The notes: generated by a model from the sequence alone, not told the origin. A stretch of DNA of 26,956 nucleotides from Chloroflexota bacterium (GCA_902812455.1 CADDZH010000073.1:1-26956); one strand, 5' to 3'; counted from the first letter of the stretch, positions 1-7,904 are shown. Made by a program: numbers and translations.

Positions 1-35
1 GGGTGGTGGGCCTTTATGGTCGCCCGTCTGGCTTC

Positions 36-71
36 CTTATGTGTATTGCCGATCTTGATTTTCAAAATTCA
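36..71 (-). repeat. Arm of a dispersed composite repeat, cut by the window edge
   Basis: Read on the minus strand this segment contains GAATTTTGA followed by ATCAAGATCGGCAA. Very similar arms bound the composite elements near 7905-8048 and 14753-14942, so the rest of this copy probably extends to the left of the window. The first 35 bases beside it are GC-rich and show no gene. Confidence 0.55.
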
Positions 72-180
72 TTATCGGCCTTGTACTAGCCACACCAATA
101 GGCGGCCATCTTTTAAATAACGGGCACCCATGCTTCATCCCCTGTGATTTGATATTCACGTTACCGCTGCGTCTATACTC

Positions 181-209
181 TTGACAAACGAATAGCAAAA
201 TGTTATAAA
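181..209 (+). promoter_or_regulatory. Sigma-70 type promoter for the small membrane protein gene
   Basis: A consensus -35 TTGACA (181-186) and a -10 TATAAA (204-209) are separated by exactly 17 bases. The expected start of transcription is near 216, about 65 nt before the ATG at 281. A perfect inverted repeat, TATAGC (213-218) and GCTATA (224-229), lies at the predicted start point and could be an operator or a 5' hairpin. Confidence 0.7.
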
Positions 210-280
210 ACTTATAGCTATTTGCTATAGCCATAAAATATCGTTATTGGGATAGGTCTGAGCTAAGGAGAACACATGCT

Positions 281-565
281 ATGGAACCTCGTCGTAATGT
301 CAAAGAACAAAAGAGTAAGCCATCACGATACCGTCTCCCGATCCTTGAAGGAGTGGCAGGAGTTCTCTTGCTCGTGATAGGATTTACCATTCCAGTTCAA
401 GGTTGGAATGTTGCGCTCATTTTTCTGGGATTCATACTTCTTTTTGCTGCTGCATTCAGTATTCAAGTAGGGGTCATTGGGGATTGGATACCTGGCCTGT
501 TTGCCAAGAAAGAGCCTGACGACAAAGACAACTTCCCTCCACCTCCACCTACACTCGAGAGGTGA
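281..565 (+). CDS. Small two-helix membrane protein
   Basis: This 94-residue protein has a basic N-terminus (residues 1-20, rich in Arg and Lys), two closely spaced hydrophobic segments (about residues 24-38 and 43-65) and an acidic, proline-rich cytoplasmic-type tail ending in a run of prolines. The gene has a strong AAGGAG ribosome site at 265-270, ten bases before this ATG; a nearer out-of-frame ATG at 276 is less well spaced. A consensus promoter lies upstream. The shape recalls small PGPGW-like transmembrane proteins, but I do not recognise the family and assign no function. It is followed after 65 bases by a second small membrane protein on the same strand, probably cotranscribed. Confidence 0.7.
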   Translation: MEPRRNVKEQKSKPSRYRLPILEGVAGVLLLVIGFTIPVQGWNVALIFLGFILLFAAAFSIQVGVIGDWIPGLFAKKEPDDKDNFPPPPPTLER

Positions 566-630
566 CCATAGCTTACTACGTTTCACTATTTCGCCTAAGA
601 AGGCCAGTTGTCTTCAGAAAGTGAGGCCTT

Positions 631-918
631 ATGTACCACCAGCCACGAAATCCAGAAGCAGACGCGAAGTTTATCGAGGCGGGAGGACTGAAAAGCTGGG
701 GATGCTATGCATTTATCCTGTGCGTCCTCGTGCTCTTGATCCTTCTCGTGATCGCGCATGCTCTCCTGAGTGCTCTGATAGGAAACCTGGCGGCACGGGG
801 AGTAAGCCTGTTCCTCCTCATTGGAGTCTTGACGGGAGTGGTCTTCCTCTGGATAAGACGAAGACGAAGACAGAAGATCGCTCAAGAACAAGCCTGGCAG
901 CGAGCGATGCACCCCTAA
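631..918 (+). CDS. Small two-helix membrane protein
   Basis: This 95-residue protein has an N-terminal hydrophilic stretch of about 24 residues, two strongly hydrophobic helices (about residues 25-48 and 56-74) and an Arg-rich stop-transfer cluster (RRRRRQK, about 75-81) before a short tail. A GAGG ribosome site lies four bases before the ATG. It sits directly downstream of another small membrane protein in the same direction and is followed by a hairpin, suggesting a two-gene unit. The family is not recognised. The overlapping reading frame at 477-983 has no ribosome site and lacks protein-like composition, so this frame is preferred. Confidence 0.65.
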   Translation: MYHQPRNPEADAKFIEAGGLKSWGCYAFILCVLVLLILLVIAHALLSALIGNLAARGVSLFLLIGVLTGVVFLWIRRRRRQKIAQEQAWQRAMHP

Positions 919-971
919 AGGAGCAAGTTATGCATGCGGCTATCCGGCGGCTCAAGGTACAACCAGGTGTA

Positions 972-1010
972 TTAGAGTTTTAGCTTTTAGACGCTCTAAA
1001 AGACCTCTAA
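972..1010 (+). terminator. AT-rich hairpin after the small membrane genes
   Basis: TTAGAG (972-977) pairs with CTCTAA (1005-1010), and TTTTAG (978-983) pairs with CTAAAA (996-1001), with a 3-nt bulge on one side and a 12-nt loop. It lies 54 bases past the stop codon. There is no clear T-run after it, so termination is plausible rather than certain. Confidence 0.4.
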
Positions 1011-1028
1011 TCGAAATTATTGCTGATC

Positions 1029-1057
1029 TTGTATTGGTTGTGTTGAGAGTGTATACT
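1029..1057 (+). promoter_or_regulatory. Promoter with palindrome over the -10, upstream of the cyclase-fold gene
   Basis: A -35 TTGTAT (1029-1034) and a -10 TATACT (1052-1057) are spaced by 17 bases. The -10 lies inside a palindrome, AGAGT-GTAT-ACTCT, which could be a repressor site. The predicted 5' leader to the ATG at 1182 is about 118 nt. Confidence 0.5.
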
Positions 1058-1181
1058 CTTCAATGAAGCAATTCGTTCCGTGTAGATTCTTCTTTTCAGC
1101 TTCGCCTTTTCAGGTGAATGTTGCTCTGGCTGACAAGCACCCCTTGTCATACACCACTTGACAGAAAGGATGGATACTCCC

Positions 1182-1631
1182 ATGACAGCGCAGGAGACCG
1201 TGGCTCGTGCCCGTGCGCAGCTTGAAACGTACAACAGCCACCCCTCAGACCCCGCCTGGCTCGATAAGGCCCTGGCAGGGATCGCAGAAGACGCGGAGTT
1301 CACCGATGTCCCGACGGGCAGAACGTTTCGTGGTCCAGATGGCTACAGGCAGTCTATTCTGACCTTCACAGAGGCCTTCCCTGGAAGCCAGTTAGAGATT
1401 ACCAATGCCTTTGGCACAGAGGATGAGGTCGTCATTGAGTACGTTGGTCGAGGGACCCACAAAGGCCCGCTGCATCTGCACTCGGGGCAGCATATTCCAG
1501 CAACAGGCCGCTCAGCGGAAGCGCGCTTCTGCAATGTCTATAAGTTCAGGAATGGGAAGGTCATCAGTGTCCACACCTACTACGATCTGAGGACCATGCT
1601 ACAGCAACTCGGCGTTGCTCTTGCACCATGA
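1182..1631 (+). CDS. SnoaL-like / ester cyclase-type NTF2-fold protein
   Basis: The 149-residue product matches the SnoaL-like polyketide cyclase/ester cyclase group of the NTF2 superfamily: an N-terminal helical part, then FRGPDGYRQ at about residues 46-54, an FTEAFPGSQLEI core and a C-terminal strand region with FRNGKVISVHTYYD, the typical 'F..GKI.....YYD' ending. Members of this fold act as small-molecule isomerases, hydrolases or binding proteins, so the substrate cannot be named. Three starts are possible (TTG 1158, ATG 1170, ATG 1182); 1182 is chosen because AAAGGA (1165-1170) sits 11 bases before it. It has its own promoter and ends convergently with the MTAN-like gene. Confidence 0.8.
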   Translation: MTAQETVARARAQLETYNSHPSDPAWLDKALAGIAEDAEFTDVPTGRTFRGPDGYRQSILTFTEAFPGSQLEITNAFGTEDEVVIEYVGRGTHKGPLHLHSGQHIPATGRSAEARFCNVYKFRNGKVISVHTYYDLRTMLQQLGVALAP

Positions 1632-1641
1632 TAGGCCGGTT

Positions 1642-1696
1642 AGGCAACAACTTCTTTGAAAGGAGCTCACTCACGGTTGAGAGTGATTGGTTGCCT
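1642..1696. terminator. Structured region between convergent genes
   Basis: AGGCAAC (near 1643) pairs with GTTGCCT (1690-1696), enclosing an inner TCACTC/GAGTGA stem. It lies between the convergent ends of the cyclase-fold gene (+) and the nucleosidase gene (-) and could end both transcripts. No T-run is present on the plus side. Confidence 0.35.
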
Positions 1697-1707
1697 CGAC
1701 TGCACTG

Positions 1708-2562
1708 TTAAGGATCAAAAACATCCGAAATTGCCACCATCTCCAAAAATCGCGCCGTGACCAGCGCAGCACGCCGTGCCATCTCTGGATAAATGACCTG
1801 CTTGCGTTCTAGCGTCAATTCCTCCAGCAAATCGTTATTGGAGAGGCAGCGAATGATAGCAAACGGCAAGCTATGCCTGGCTGCTACCTGGCCCACGGCT
1901 GCGCTTTCCATATCCTCGCAGAGCGGGCCAAAAATATCACGTATGCGGGCAAACGTCGCCTCGTCCCGGCAGTACGTATCGGCAGACGCTATGACCCCGC
2001 TATAAACCCGTGCCGGGCGTTCTTCCTGGCCTGGAGGAGCAACGATCGTCATAGCGTGTTGCTCGGCAAGCACTTGCGCCGCCTGCAATGCCAGGGACGC
2101 GAGAGCATGATCGCAGGAGAGATGCGAGAAACGCCTGGTGGTACGCTGAGGCTGCCCGCTTCCCTGTCCAAAAGCTTCCACCGCTTCGTCATCCCAGCGA
2201 ATACCGAACGCCGGGTTCAGCACGCCCCCACGTTGCAAATACCCGTTGAAGGGAGCGCATACACTCCTGCCAATAATAATATCACCCGGCAGCGCTTCAT
2301 GAATATGCGAACCCGCTATCCCATAATTAAGCACGGCCTCCGGCTGCTCGTACATCACTAATGCCTCGGTTGCCGCTCCCGCATTCACCATCCCCGGCCC
2401 GGAACGTGTAATGGAAACCTGAAGCCCCCTTATTTGTACCCGGTAGATGCGCCAGATGCTCTGGAGGCTCACTTCAGGTTCTTTTCCCGCTATGCCTGCC
2501 AGCAGCTCTAGAAGTGGAGCTTGCTCTGGATTCGTTGGCACCACGACACCAATACGTTTCAT
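1708..2562 (-). CDS. MTA/SAH nucleosidase-family (purine nucleoside phosphorylase superfamily) protein
   Basis: The 284-residue protein has the PNP/UDP-1 family layout. It has an N-terminal strand followed by E13 in a position like the catalytic Glu of MtnN, a GIAGS loop at 81-85, the ASADTYCRD segment at 192-200, and the nucleoside-binding EDMES-AA motif at 216-222. MtnN enzymes cleave 5'-methylthioadenosine and S-adenosylhomocysteine to adenine and a ribose product. Here the late motif reads CLSNND (239-244), so the position of the catalytic Asp (ISD in the E. coli enzyme) appears to be Asn242. The protein is also longer than typical MtnN (about 230 residues), with an extra region around 118-185. 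The exact substrate is therefore uncertain; a futalosine or other nucleoside hydrolase, or a phosphorylase, is possible. A composite repeat begins 21 bases upstream of its ATG. Confidence 0.75.
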   Translation of the reverse strand: MKRIGVVVPTNPEQAPLLELLAGIAGKEPEVSLQSIWRIYRVQIRGLQVSITRSGPGMVNAGAATEALVMYEQPEAVLNYGIAGSHIHEALPGDIIIGRSVCAPFNGYLQRGGVLNPAFGIRWDDEAVEAFGQGSGQPQRTTRRFSHLSCDHALASLALQAAQVLAEQHAMTIVAPPGQEERPARVYSGVIASADTYCRDEATFARIRDIFGPLCEDMESAAVGQVAARHSLPFAIIRCLSNNDLLEELTLERKQVIYPEMARRAALVTARFLEMVAISDVFDP

Positions 2563-2582
2563 ACACCAGTGTTTCCCTTCTT

Positions 2583-2843
2583 AAGGCAAGGTTCAAACGA
2601 ACGTAATAATTCCTCACTCACCAGAAAAATCCGGCCATGTCATGTTGAGCCCGTTCGCTTCGCTCAGGGGAAACTCCGCGAAGGTTCTGATTCGTCGCAT
2701 GTCATGTTGAGCGAAGCGAAACATCCGCTGCCCATCGAACGGGATCCTTCGCTGCACTCAGGGCTGGGCTGCACTCGCTCAGGATGACATGTTGTGATTG
2801 TTTACACTGTCAAGTTCTTTCGCTCATTTTTGAACCTTGCCTA
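2583..2843. repeat. Composite palindromic element, copy 1 (GGCAAGGTTCAAA arms)
   Basis: Terminal inverted repeats GGCAAGGTTCAAA (2585-2597) and its complement (2829-2841) enclose two copies of a CATGTCATGTTGAGC core and hairpin halves ending in GCTCAGGATGACATG. Sub-terminal sequence on both sides matches copy 2 at 12604-12774, which lies in the opposite orientation. It fills the gap between the MTAN-like gene and prmC and ends four bases short of the prmC stop codon. No coding capacity is credible; a non-autonomous, MITE-like element is the likely explanation. Confidence 0.7.
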
Positions 2844-2846
2844 AGA

Positions 2847-3731
2847 CTACAAGCGGACAAGCAGTAGGCGATCCCAGCCCGCGTAATCCTTTTCAACCGT
2901 TGCCCTTGCCTGGGGCAGCAGCTCACGAATCACCCTCAGGAGCGGCTCCCGTTGCTGATAGCCAATTTCCAGCAGCAGAACCGCGTGTTCCTTCAGCTTG
3001 CCCGATTGCTTGACCTCCCTGAAGAAACGAGCCAGCAGGTCTAGCCCGCCCGCACCGCTAAAAAGAGCCACAGGCGGCTCGTAGGCGCGCACATCTGGAG
3101 CCAGTATATCCATCTCCTCGGTTCCAACATAGGGCAGGTTAGCGGTCAATACATCGACCGGTTCAGGCAAAGGCGCGAGCAGGTCGCCTTGCAGCAGGCG
3201 CACCCGGTCCTCCACATGGTGGCGCCGGCAATTCAGGCGAGCAACTTCGAGCGCGCCCGCAGAGATATCCGTAGCATACACGTAAGGAAGGCGCGGCTCC
3301 TCTACGGCAAGCGTAATGGGAATAGCACCCGAACCAGTGCCAATATCGGCAACAACCGGTGTTTGTCCCGCCGCAAACATCTCGCGGATGATCTTGAGCG
3401 CGGCTTCAACCAGCAGTTCCGTCTCCGGTCGCGGAATTAGTACCCGCCCATCCACCACAAAATCCAGGCCGTAAAACTCTTTGTGGCCCACGATATAGGC
3501 GACCGGTTCGCCTTGCCTGCGCCGCTCAACCAGAGAGAAAAACTGCTGCTCCTGCTCAGCAGTCAGGAAGCGCTCAGGATAAGTATAGAGCGTGGCCCGC
3601 TCAACACCCAGGACATAGCCCAATAAAACTTGCGCATCCAGAGCAGGAGTTGCCAACCCTGCCTCTGCTAACAAGGCTGTTGCCCGCTCCAGTGCTGCCT
3701 TAATCGTGATCATGTGCCATTGTTCTGTCAC
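2847..3731 (-). CDS. prmC: Peptide chain release factor N5-glutamine methyltransferase
   Basis: The protein (294 residues, usual size) methylates the GGQ glutamine of release factors RF1/RF2 using SAM, in the cytoplasm. It shows the N-terminal helical RF-binding domain (about 8-75), the GHKEFYGL signature at 82-89, RPETELLVE at 101-109, SAM-binding motif DIGTGSGA (129-136), ATDIS (153-157) and the substrate-glutamine loop NLPYV (198-202), where NPPY is the commonest form. The start is uncertain: GTG at 3731 has GAAGG directly against it, while ATG at 3713 encodes a methionine that begins the usual N-terminus with a more distant site. In many bacteria prmC follows prfA; here no prfA is visible, and the upstream gene is a DUF2203 protein. 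Confidence 0.9.
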   Translation of the reverse strand: MTEQWHMITIKAALERATALLAEAGLATPALDAQVLLGYVLGVERATLYTYPERFLTAEQEQQFFSLVERRRQGEPVAYIVGHKEFYGLDFVVDGRVLIPRPETELLVEAALKIIREMFAAGQTPVVADIGTGSGAIPITLAVEEPRLPYVYATDISAGALEVARLNCRRHHVEDRVRLLQGDLLAPLPEPVDVLTANLPYVGTEEMDILAPDVRAYEPPVALFSGAGGLDLLARFFREVKQSGKLKEHAVLLLEIGYQQREPLLRVIRELLPQARATVEKDYAGWDRLLLVRL

Positions 3732-3759
3732 CCTTCAAATGATTGGTGACATGCAGTAG

Positions 3760-3801
3760 AGTGCCAATTCATTGGCACGTTGGCCTCCCTTGTGGGGGCC
3801 A
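3760..3801. other. Two adjacent hairpins between the DUF2203 gene and prmC
   Basis: GTGCCAAT and ATTGGCAC form an 8-bp palindrome separated by only two bases, and TGGCCTCC pairs with GGGGGCCA just beyond it. They lie 3' of the DUF2203 gene and 5' of prmC, both on the minus strand. No T-run is adjacent, so a processing site, weak terminator or protein-binding site are all possible. Confidence 0.4.
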
Positions 3802-3831
3802 GGCTTTCATCCGCAAACGAAACTTGAAGTA

Positions 3832-4227
3832 CTACTCCAACGGTTGGCGTCCGGCGAAGCCCGTGTGCAAATAATGCCAGTAATTGATACGCTCCTCACC
3901 AAGCCGCCAGCAAAGATAGACTTCACGACCATTCCGCAGGCTGAGGAAATCGATCAGCCCCATATCCGGGTCTTTCAACTCGCAGCCAAAACTGGTAAGC
4001 TCATCAGCTAATTTGTGCAGAACCTGGACACAGGCAGCCTGTTCCCTCTGTAATTTCGCCATGCGATCATGCAGGTGATGACCGTTCTCCGCTGCCTGCT
4101 GGCGCAGGTTCTCGAGTTCCTCCTGCGCCTGCCGTAAAACCTGGCGCTCTTCCTGGATCTTGCGCAGGATGACAGATATTTGCGGTAATAAGGCCTCAGC
4201 CTCTTCGCGAGTAAAATAGTGGGCCAT
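3832..4227 (-). CDS. DUF2203 family protein
   Basis: This 131-residue protein is a clear DUF2203 member: it opens with YFTREEAEALLPQI, runs through a long charged coiled-coil helix (about 18-70), and ends with the family signature GCELKDPDMGLIDF, then VYLCWRLGEERINYWH and GFAGRQPL. The function of the family is unknown; it is widespread in Chloroflexota, Deinococcota and Firmicutes and is predicted cytoplasmic. An AAGGAG site lies 11 bases before the ATG. It is transcribed toward prmC with a 100-bp gap, so cotranscription is possible. Upstream it diverges from the sulfite-oxidase-like gene. Confidence 0.9.
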   Translation of the reverse strand: MAHYFTREEAEALLPQISVILRKIQEERQVLRQAQEELENLRQQAAENGHHLHDRMAKLQREQAACVQVLHKLADELTSFGCELKDPDMGLIDFLSLRNGREVYLCWRLGEERINYWHYLHTGFAGRQPLE

Positions 4228-4365
4228 ACATTATCTCTCTCCTTGTCCTCTGGCTCTTTCGCTCTCCCACTCTACCGTATATTATCTCACATCCTGATTT
4301 CTTCTGTGTCTGGAATAAACCTGCTCCATCGTAGTGTTGTCAAGGGTAGTTGCCTGGCATCCACT

Positions 4366-4483
4366 CATACATGGGGGTGCAGGGGGCGAAGCCCCTTGCC
4401 GGAGCGCGAGGACGCGGTCTGGGAGACCGTGTGGAGGAGGCTCGCACTTTTCTCTCCACCAGGGCGGGCCTGTGGCCGCCTGA
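4366..4483. repeat. GC-rich cluster of hairpins in the divergent intergenic region
   Basis: The 310-bp gap between two divergent genes contains a run of short hairpins: GGGGCGAAGCCCC, CGGTCT-GGG-AGACCG and GGCGG..CCGCC. The start (ATGGGGGTG) resembles the start of the element near 14750. This looks like a dispersed intergenic repeat rather than coding sequence. No convincing promoter was identified for either flanking gene. Confidence 0.4.
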
Positions 4484-4537
4484 CAAATTATGAGCGGATC
4501 TCAGTAGTTGCGCAACACAATAAAGGAGCAGCAGATC

Positions 4538-5149
4538 ATGCAATTGTTTGGCAAAAAATCGCGAACTGAAAACGAAATAGAGAAGCTTACTGGCGGCAAA
4601 GATCGCCTTCCCCCCGGGCAATACCTGACGAAGAAATGGCCGGTGTTGAGCTACGAGTCTACACCGCGCATGCCGGCAGACTGGCGGCTGAAAATCACAG
4701 GTCTTGTTGAGCATCCCTTTGAACTGACCTGGGAGGAGTTTCTTGCCCTACCACGCACAACGTTGACCAGCGATATCCATTGTGTGACGACATGGAGCCG
4801 CTACGACAATACCTGGGAGGGTGTGCATATCCGCGAGATTCTGAAGCGTGCGAAGCCACTGCCTGAAGCCAAATACGTAATGGCGCACTCCTGGACAGGC
4901 TACACAACCAACATACCGCTCGCCGACCTGGATGATGACGATGTGCTGATTGCCATCAAGCACGAAGGCCAGGATTTAGAGCCTGAACACGGTGGCCCGG
5001 TGCGCCTGGTCGTCCCCAAGCTCTACTTCTATAAGAGCGCGAAGTGGCTCGACGGCCTCGAATTCATGGAACACGATCGCCCCGGCTTCTGGGAGCGCCG
5101 CGGCTACCACAACCACGCCGATCCCTGGCAAGAAGAGCGCTACTGGTAA
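4538..5149 (+). CDS. Sulfite oxidase-like molybdopterin oxidoreductase (cytoplasmic)
   Basis: The 203-residue protein consists of one oxidoreductase molybdopterin-binding domain as in SuoX/YedY (MsrP). The segment DIHCVTTWS (79-87) holds the conserved Cys82 expected to bind molybdenum, followed by NTWEGV; later GGPVRLVVPKLYFYKSAKW is the usual cofactor-binding stretch. There is no Tat signal, no haem domain and no dimerisation domain, so it belongs to the short cytoplasmic sulfite-oxidase-like group whose substrate is unknown. ATG 4538 is chosen because AAAGGAG (4522-4528) is nine bases upstream; the in-frame TTG at 4508 has no site. It is a single gene, divergent from DUF2203 and convergent with spoVR. 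Confidence 0.9.
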   Translation: MQLFGKKSRTENEIEKLTGGKDRLPPGQYLTKKWPVLSYESTPRMPADWRLKITGLVEHPFELTWEEFLALPRTTLTSDIHCVTTWSRYDNTWEGVHIREILKRAKPLPEAKYVMAHSWTGYTTNIPLADLDDDDVLIAIKHEGQDLEPEHGGPVRLVVPKLYFYKSAKWLDGLEFMEHDRPGFWERRGYHNHADPWQEERYW

Positions 5150-5181
5150 GCCCCTCTAGAGGAGATTCCTGCATAAATAAA

Positions 5182-5210
5182 TACAGGGGAGCTGTGAAAG
5201 CTCCCCTGTA
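5182..5210. terminator. Perfect 12-bp hairpin between convergent genes
   Basis: TACAGGGGAGCT (5182-5193) and AGCTCCCCTGTA (5199-5210) form a perfect stem with a 5-nt loop. Read on the minus strand it is followed by a T-rich tail (TTTATTTATG), so it fits an intrinsic terminator for the spoVR transcript; it may also stop the molybdoenzyme transcript from the other side. Confidence 0.75.
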
Positions 5211-5237
5211 GAAGCCCATCGTGAATAATACTTCCCT

Positions 5238-6695
5238 TCACTTCTCCAGCGAGGTCTTGCTATTGCGCTCGCCATCATACGAGAGCAGGATGCGCTTGCC
5301 ATCGTAGACCGTCTCCAGGTGAACAGGACGGCCCCAGATCTGGTACACGTACTGCAGCGTCTTCTCAGCGTAGAGCAGGTCAAGCTCCTGCCCCTCGAAC
5401 ACGTGCTTGATATACAGCTCCCGGTTGCCGCGATAATCGCCGTTATCGACCACCAGGTATGGGTAGCCGAAATTGGTCATGCTGGCAACAATGCCATCAC
5501 GCACCTTCTCCCAATTCTTCTCGACGATGATCCACTCATCACCCTCTTTTTTATAGAGGTACAGGTCGAGATCCTTGATGAGCTCCTCGGTCAGATAATT
5601 TCGCAGGAACGAGACATCATTCTCTACCTCGCGTACCTCGAAGATTTTCTGGTGCCCCATGCCTGGCTTGCGCCCGAACTTTTCTTGCTCCTCCGTCGTG
5701 GGGTTATCCCAGCGCCGCTCGATATCCTCAAACACCTTAAACCCAAGATAATACGGGTTAAGCGAGGTGCGCGACGGCGAAAGCACACTTGAGTGCAACT
5801 GTGCAAACTCCAGAATTTCCGAATCGGAGATAATGCCTCTATCTCCCAGCCGGCGCATAATGCGAGAATGGGCAAGGCTGGCCCAGCCCTCGTTCATTAC
5901 CTTCGTTTGCATTTGCGGCACAAAGTAGAGCATCTCCGAGCGCACGATCTCGATGATGTCACGCTGCCAGGGCTGGAGATAGGGCGCGTGGCGTATCAAG
6001 AAGAGCAGGATATCCTTCTCCGGCTTCTCAGGAAACTTCGGCGGCTTCCCAGGTCGCCGGTCCCGTTCCTCCTCCGCCTTCTTCATCTTCTCATCCAGGC
6101 TCCACAGATCATCATACTCACTGGACGGTGTAGTACGCCTCTCCTCTTTCTTCTCACCTCCCTTTTCGGCCTCATCGCCACGTAGTAGCAGGTGATAGTC
6201 CACGTGCTCTTGAATCGAGAGCACAGCATCCAGGAAGCGTTCAACTTCGGCTTTGCCATGATCGAACTCATACTTGGCCACGCGCTCGGCATGAATACTC
6301 ACCTTATCGATCATACGGCGCGAGGTATGCTGGAAGTAGGCGTTGTTCTTGAAGAAATCGGTATGGCCGAACACATGAGCCGCCACAAAGGTATTTTGCA
6401 GGATATCATTCATTTCCATCAGGAAGGCATAGCTCGGATTGGTATTGATCACCATCTCGTAGATTTTGCTCAATCCGAGGTCATAATGCATCTTTTGCCG
6501 GTAATAAGCCTTCCCGTGCGTCCAGTGGCTAAACCGGCCCGGCAGCCCATACGACGCGAATTCATACATAATGGTCGCGGGCACCAGCTCGAAATGCGTG
6601 GGGAAAGGATCAAGCCCAAGATTGATGGCCTCCTCCCAGGCACATTCAATGGCGTCCCGCAGCCGTTCAATATCATCAATACTGCTGTCTGCCAC
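5238..6695 (-). CDS. spoVR: SpoVR family protein
   Basis: The 485-residue protein is a full-length SpoVR/YcgB homologue. In Bacillus SpoVR is involved in spore cortex formation, and in enterobacteria YcgB belongs to the stationary-phase PrkA (YeaG)-YeaH-YcgB group; the biochemical activity is unknown. Visible family features are the N-terminal GLDPFPTHFELVP segment, the His-rich HVFGHTDFFKNN region (about 123-135), TKVMNEGWASLAHSRIM and the C-terminal DLDLYLYKK segment. A charged, Lys/Glu/Arg/Pro-rich insertion (about 178-228) is predicted disordered. It starts at a GTG with AAGGAG six bases upstream. It follows yhbH by 38 bases, so the two are almost certainly cotranscribed. Confidence 0.93.
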   Translation of the reverse strand: MADSSIDDIERLRDAIECAWEEAINLGLDPFPTHFELVPATIMYEFASYGLPGRFSHWTHGKAYYRQKMHYDLGLSKIYEMVINTNPSYAFLMEMNDILQNTFVAAHVFGHTDFFKNNAYFQHTSRRMIDKVSIHAERVAKYEFDHGKAEVERFLDAVLSIQEHVDYHLLLRGDEAEKGGEKKEERRTTPSSEYDDLWSLDEKMKKAEEERDRRPGKPPKFPEKPEKDILLFLIRHAPYLQPWQRDIIEIVRSEMLYFVPQMQTKVMNEGWASLAHSRIMRRLGDRGIISDSEILEFAQLHSSVLSPSRTSLNPYYLGFKVFEDIERRWDNPTTEEQEKFGRKPGMGHQKIFEVREVENDVSFLRNYLTEELIKDLDLYLYKKEGDEWIIVEKNWEKVRDGIVASMTNFGYPYLVVDNGDYRGNRELYIKHVFEGQELDLLYAEKTLQYVYQIWGRPVHLETVYDGKRILLSYDGERNSKTSLEK

Positions 6696-6733
6696 GCAAG
6701 GCTCCTTTATCCAGGGAAAACACCAGACACCCC

Positions 6734-7876
6734 CTATGGCGAGGGAACAGGCTCACGCTGCGCAAAGAACTTTCTTAGCGCAGGATAGACTTCTTTCTTA
6801 TCTGAAATGGTTACAGCGATGAATTTCTTATCGGTAATCTTATTGTAGGCCCCCATGAGCGTGCTCGGAGAGCGATAGTGCCCCTCGCGGATCTCACCAT
6901 AGCCGAAGATATTACACAGTTCCATCAGTTTATGCACTAACTGGACACAGCGATCGTTATCCCAGGGCAGGTTATCACCATCCGAGAAATGGAAGGGATA
7001 AATGTTCCAGTCATCAGGGTTGTAGCGCTCTTTGATGATCTCCAATGCCAGTTCGTAAGCCGACGAAACCTGCGTACCCCCGCTCTCACCCTTGTGGAAG
7101 AACTCCTCCTCGGTCACTTCCTTGGCTTCAGTATGGTGGCTGATAAAGACGATATGCACGTTGTTGTATTTTGTGCGCAGGAAGCGCACCATCCAGAAGT
7201 AGAAACTTCTAGCAATGTATTTCTCGAATTCACCCATTGACCCACTTACATCCATCATCGCTATAACTACAGCATTCGATTGATACTTGATTGTCGGCTC
7301 CCACACCTTGAAGCGCAGGTCTTCCGATTTGATATCCTTGAATTTGGCTTCGCCCTTGGCCGCGTTGCGCTTCATATTCTCCAGGATAGTGCGCTTCTTA
7401 TCCAGGTTTGTTAGCGGCCCCTTCTTGCGCACATCGGTGAAGCGCACTGCCTCGGTCTGCAGTTCTTGCTGGCGTTTCTGCTCAAGATTGGGCAGTCCCA
7501 GATCCTCAAAGATCAGAGCCGCCAGCTCTTCCATGCTGATCTCCGCCTCGTAGTAATCGTAGCCGGCTTCTTGGCCCGCCTCACCCTTCTTTCCTCTGCC
7601 CGGCCTCGGCTCCTGGGCTACCACATCTCCAACTTTGCTCTTCCCATTCCCCTGCCCTGCATGTTCCTGCCTGCCCGGATCAAAACGAAAACGGTATTCA
7701 TCCAGCGAGCGAATAGGGACACGCACCGTCTTTCTCCCATCAGAGAGAATGATGCTCTCCTCGCTGACGATATCGCTCAGATTTTTCTTGATGGCCTCAC
7801 GGATCTTCTCTTTGTGTCGTTCCTGGTCGATCTGCCCTTTGCGATGCAACGACCAGTCTTGTTGGGAAACAGACAT
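6734..7876 (-). CDS. yhbH: YhbH/YeaH family protein (DUF444), von Willebrand A-like
   Basis: The 380-residue protein is a DUF444 family member, the partner of PrkA and SpoVR in many sporulating and stationary-phase gene clusters. The N-terminal half is charged, with a disordered Gly/Lys/Arg-rich linker (about 66-105). The C-terminal half carries a vWA-like fold with a metal-binding DVSGSMG motif at 209-215, a matching Thr at about 268 (GGTQVSSAY) and FSDGDN near 297-302, so a MIDAS-type site looks intact. ATG 7876 is used because AGGAG lies eight bases before it; the in-frame ATG at 7918 has no such site. A composite repeat begins 28 bases upstream and fills most of the 202-bp gap to prkA. 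Confidence 0.92.
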   Translation of the reverse strand: MSVSQQDWSLHRKGQIDQERHKEKIREAIKKNLSDIVSEESIILSDGRKTVRVPIRSLDEYRFRFDPGRQEHAGQGNGKSKVGDVVAQEPRPGRGKKGEAGQEAGYDYYEAEISMEELAALIFEDLGLPNLEQKRQQELQTEAVRFTDVRKKGPLTNLDKKRTILENMKRNAAKGEAKFKDIKSEDLRFKVWEPTIKYQSNAVVIAMMDVSGSMGEFEKYIARSFYFWMVRFLRTKYNNVHIVFISHHTEAKEVTEEEFFHKGESGGTQVSSAYELALEIIKERYNPDDWNIYPFHFSDGDNLPWDNDRCVQLVHKLMELCNIFGYGEIREGHYRSPSTLMGAYNKITDKKFIAVTISDKKEVYPALRKFFAQREPVPSP

Positions 7877-7904
7877 AACCCGTTCTCCTCGTAGGTTCCC
7901 GATG

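Noticed and set aside
477..983. 168-residue open frame overlapping both small membrane protein genes
   Set aside because: Composition rich in Arg/Ser/Pro without fold-like pattern, and the two membrane frames with ribosome sites explain the sequence better.
2521..2787. 88-residue frame within the composite repeat
   Set aside because: Made from repeat sequence (GAGCGAAGCG palindromes); occurs by chance.
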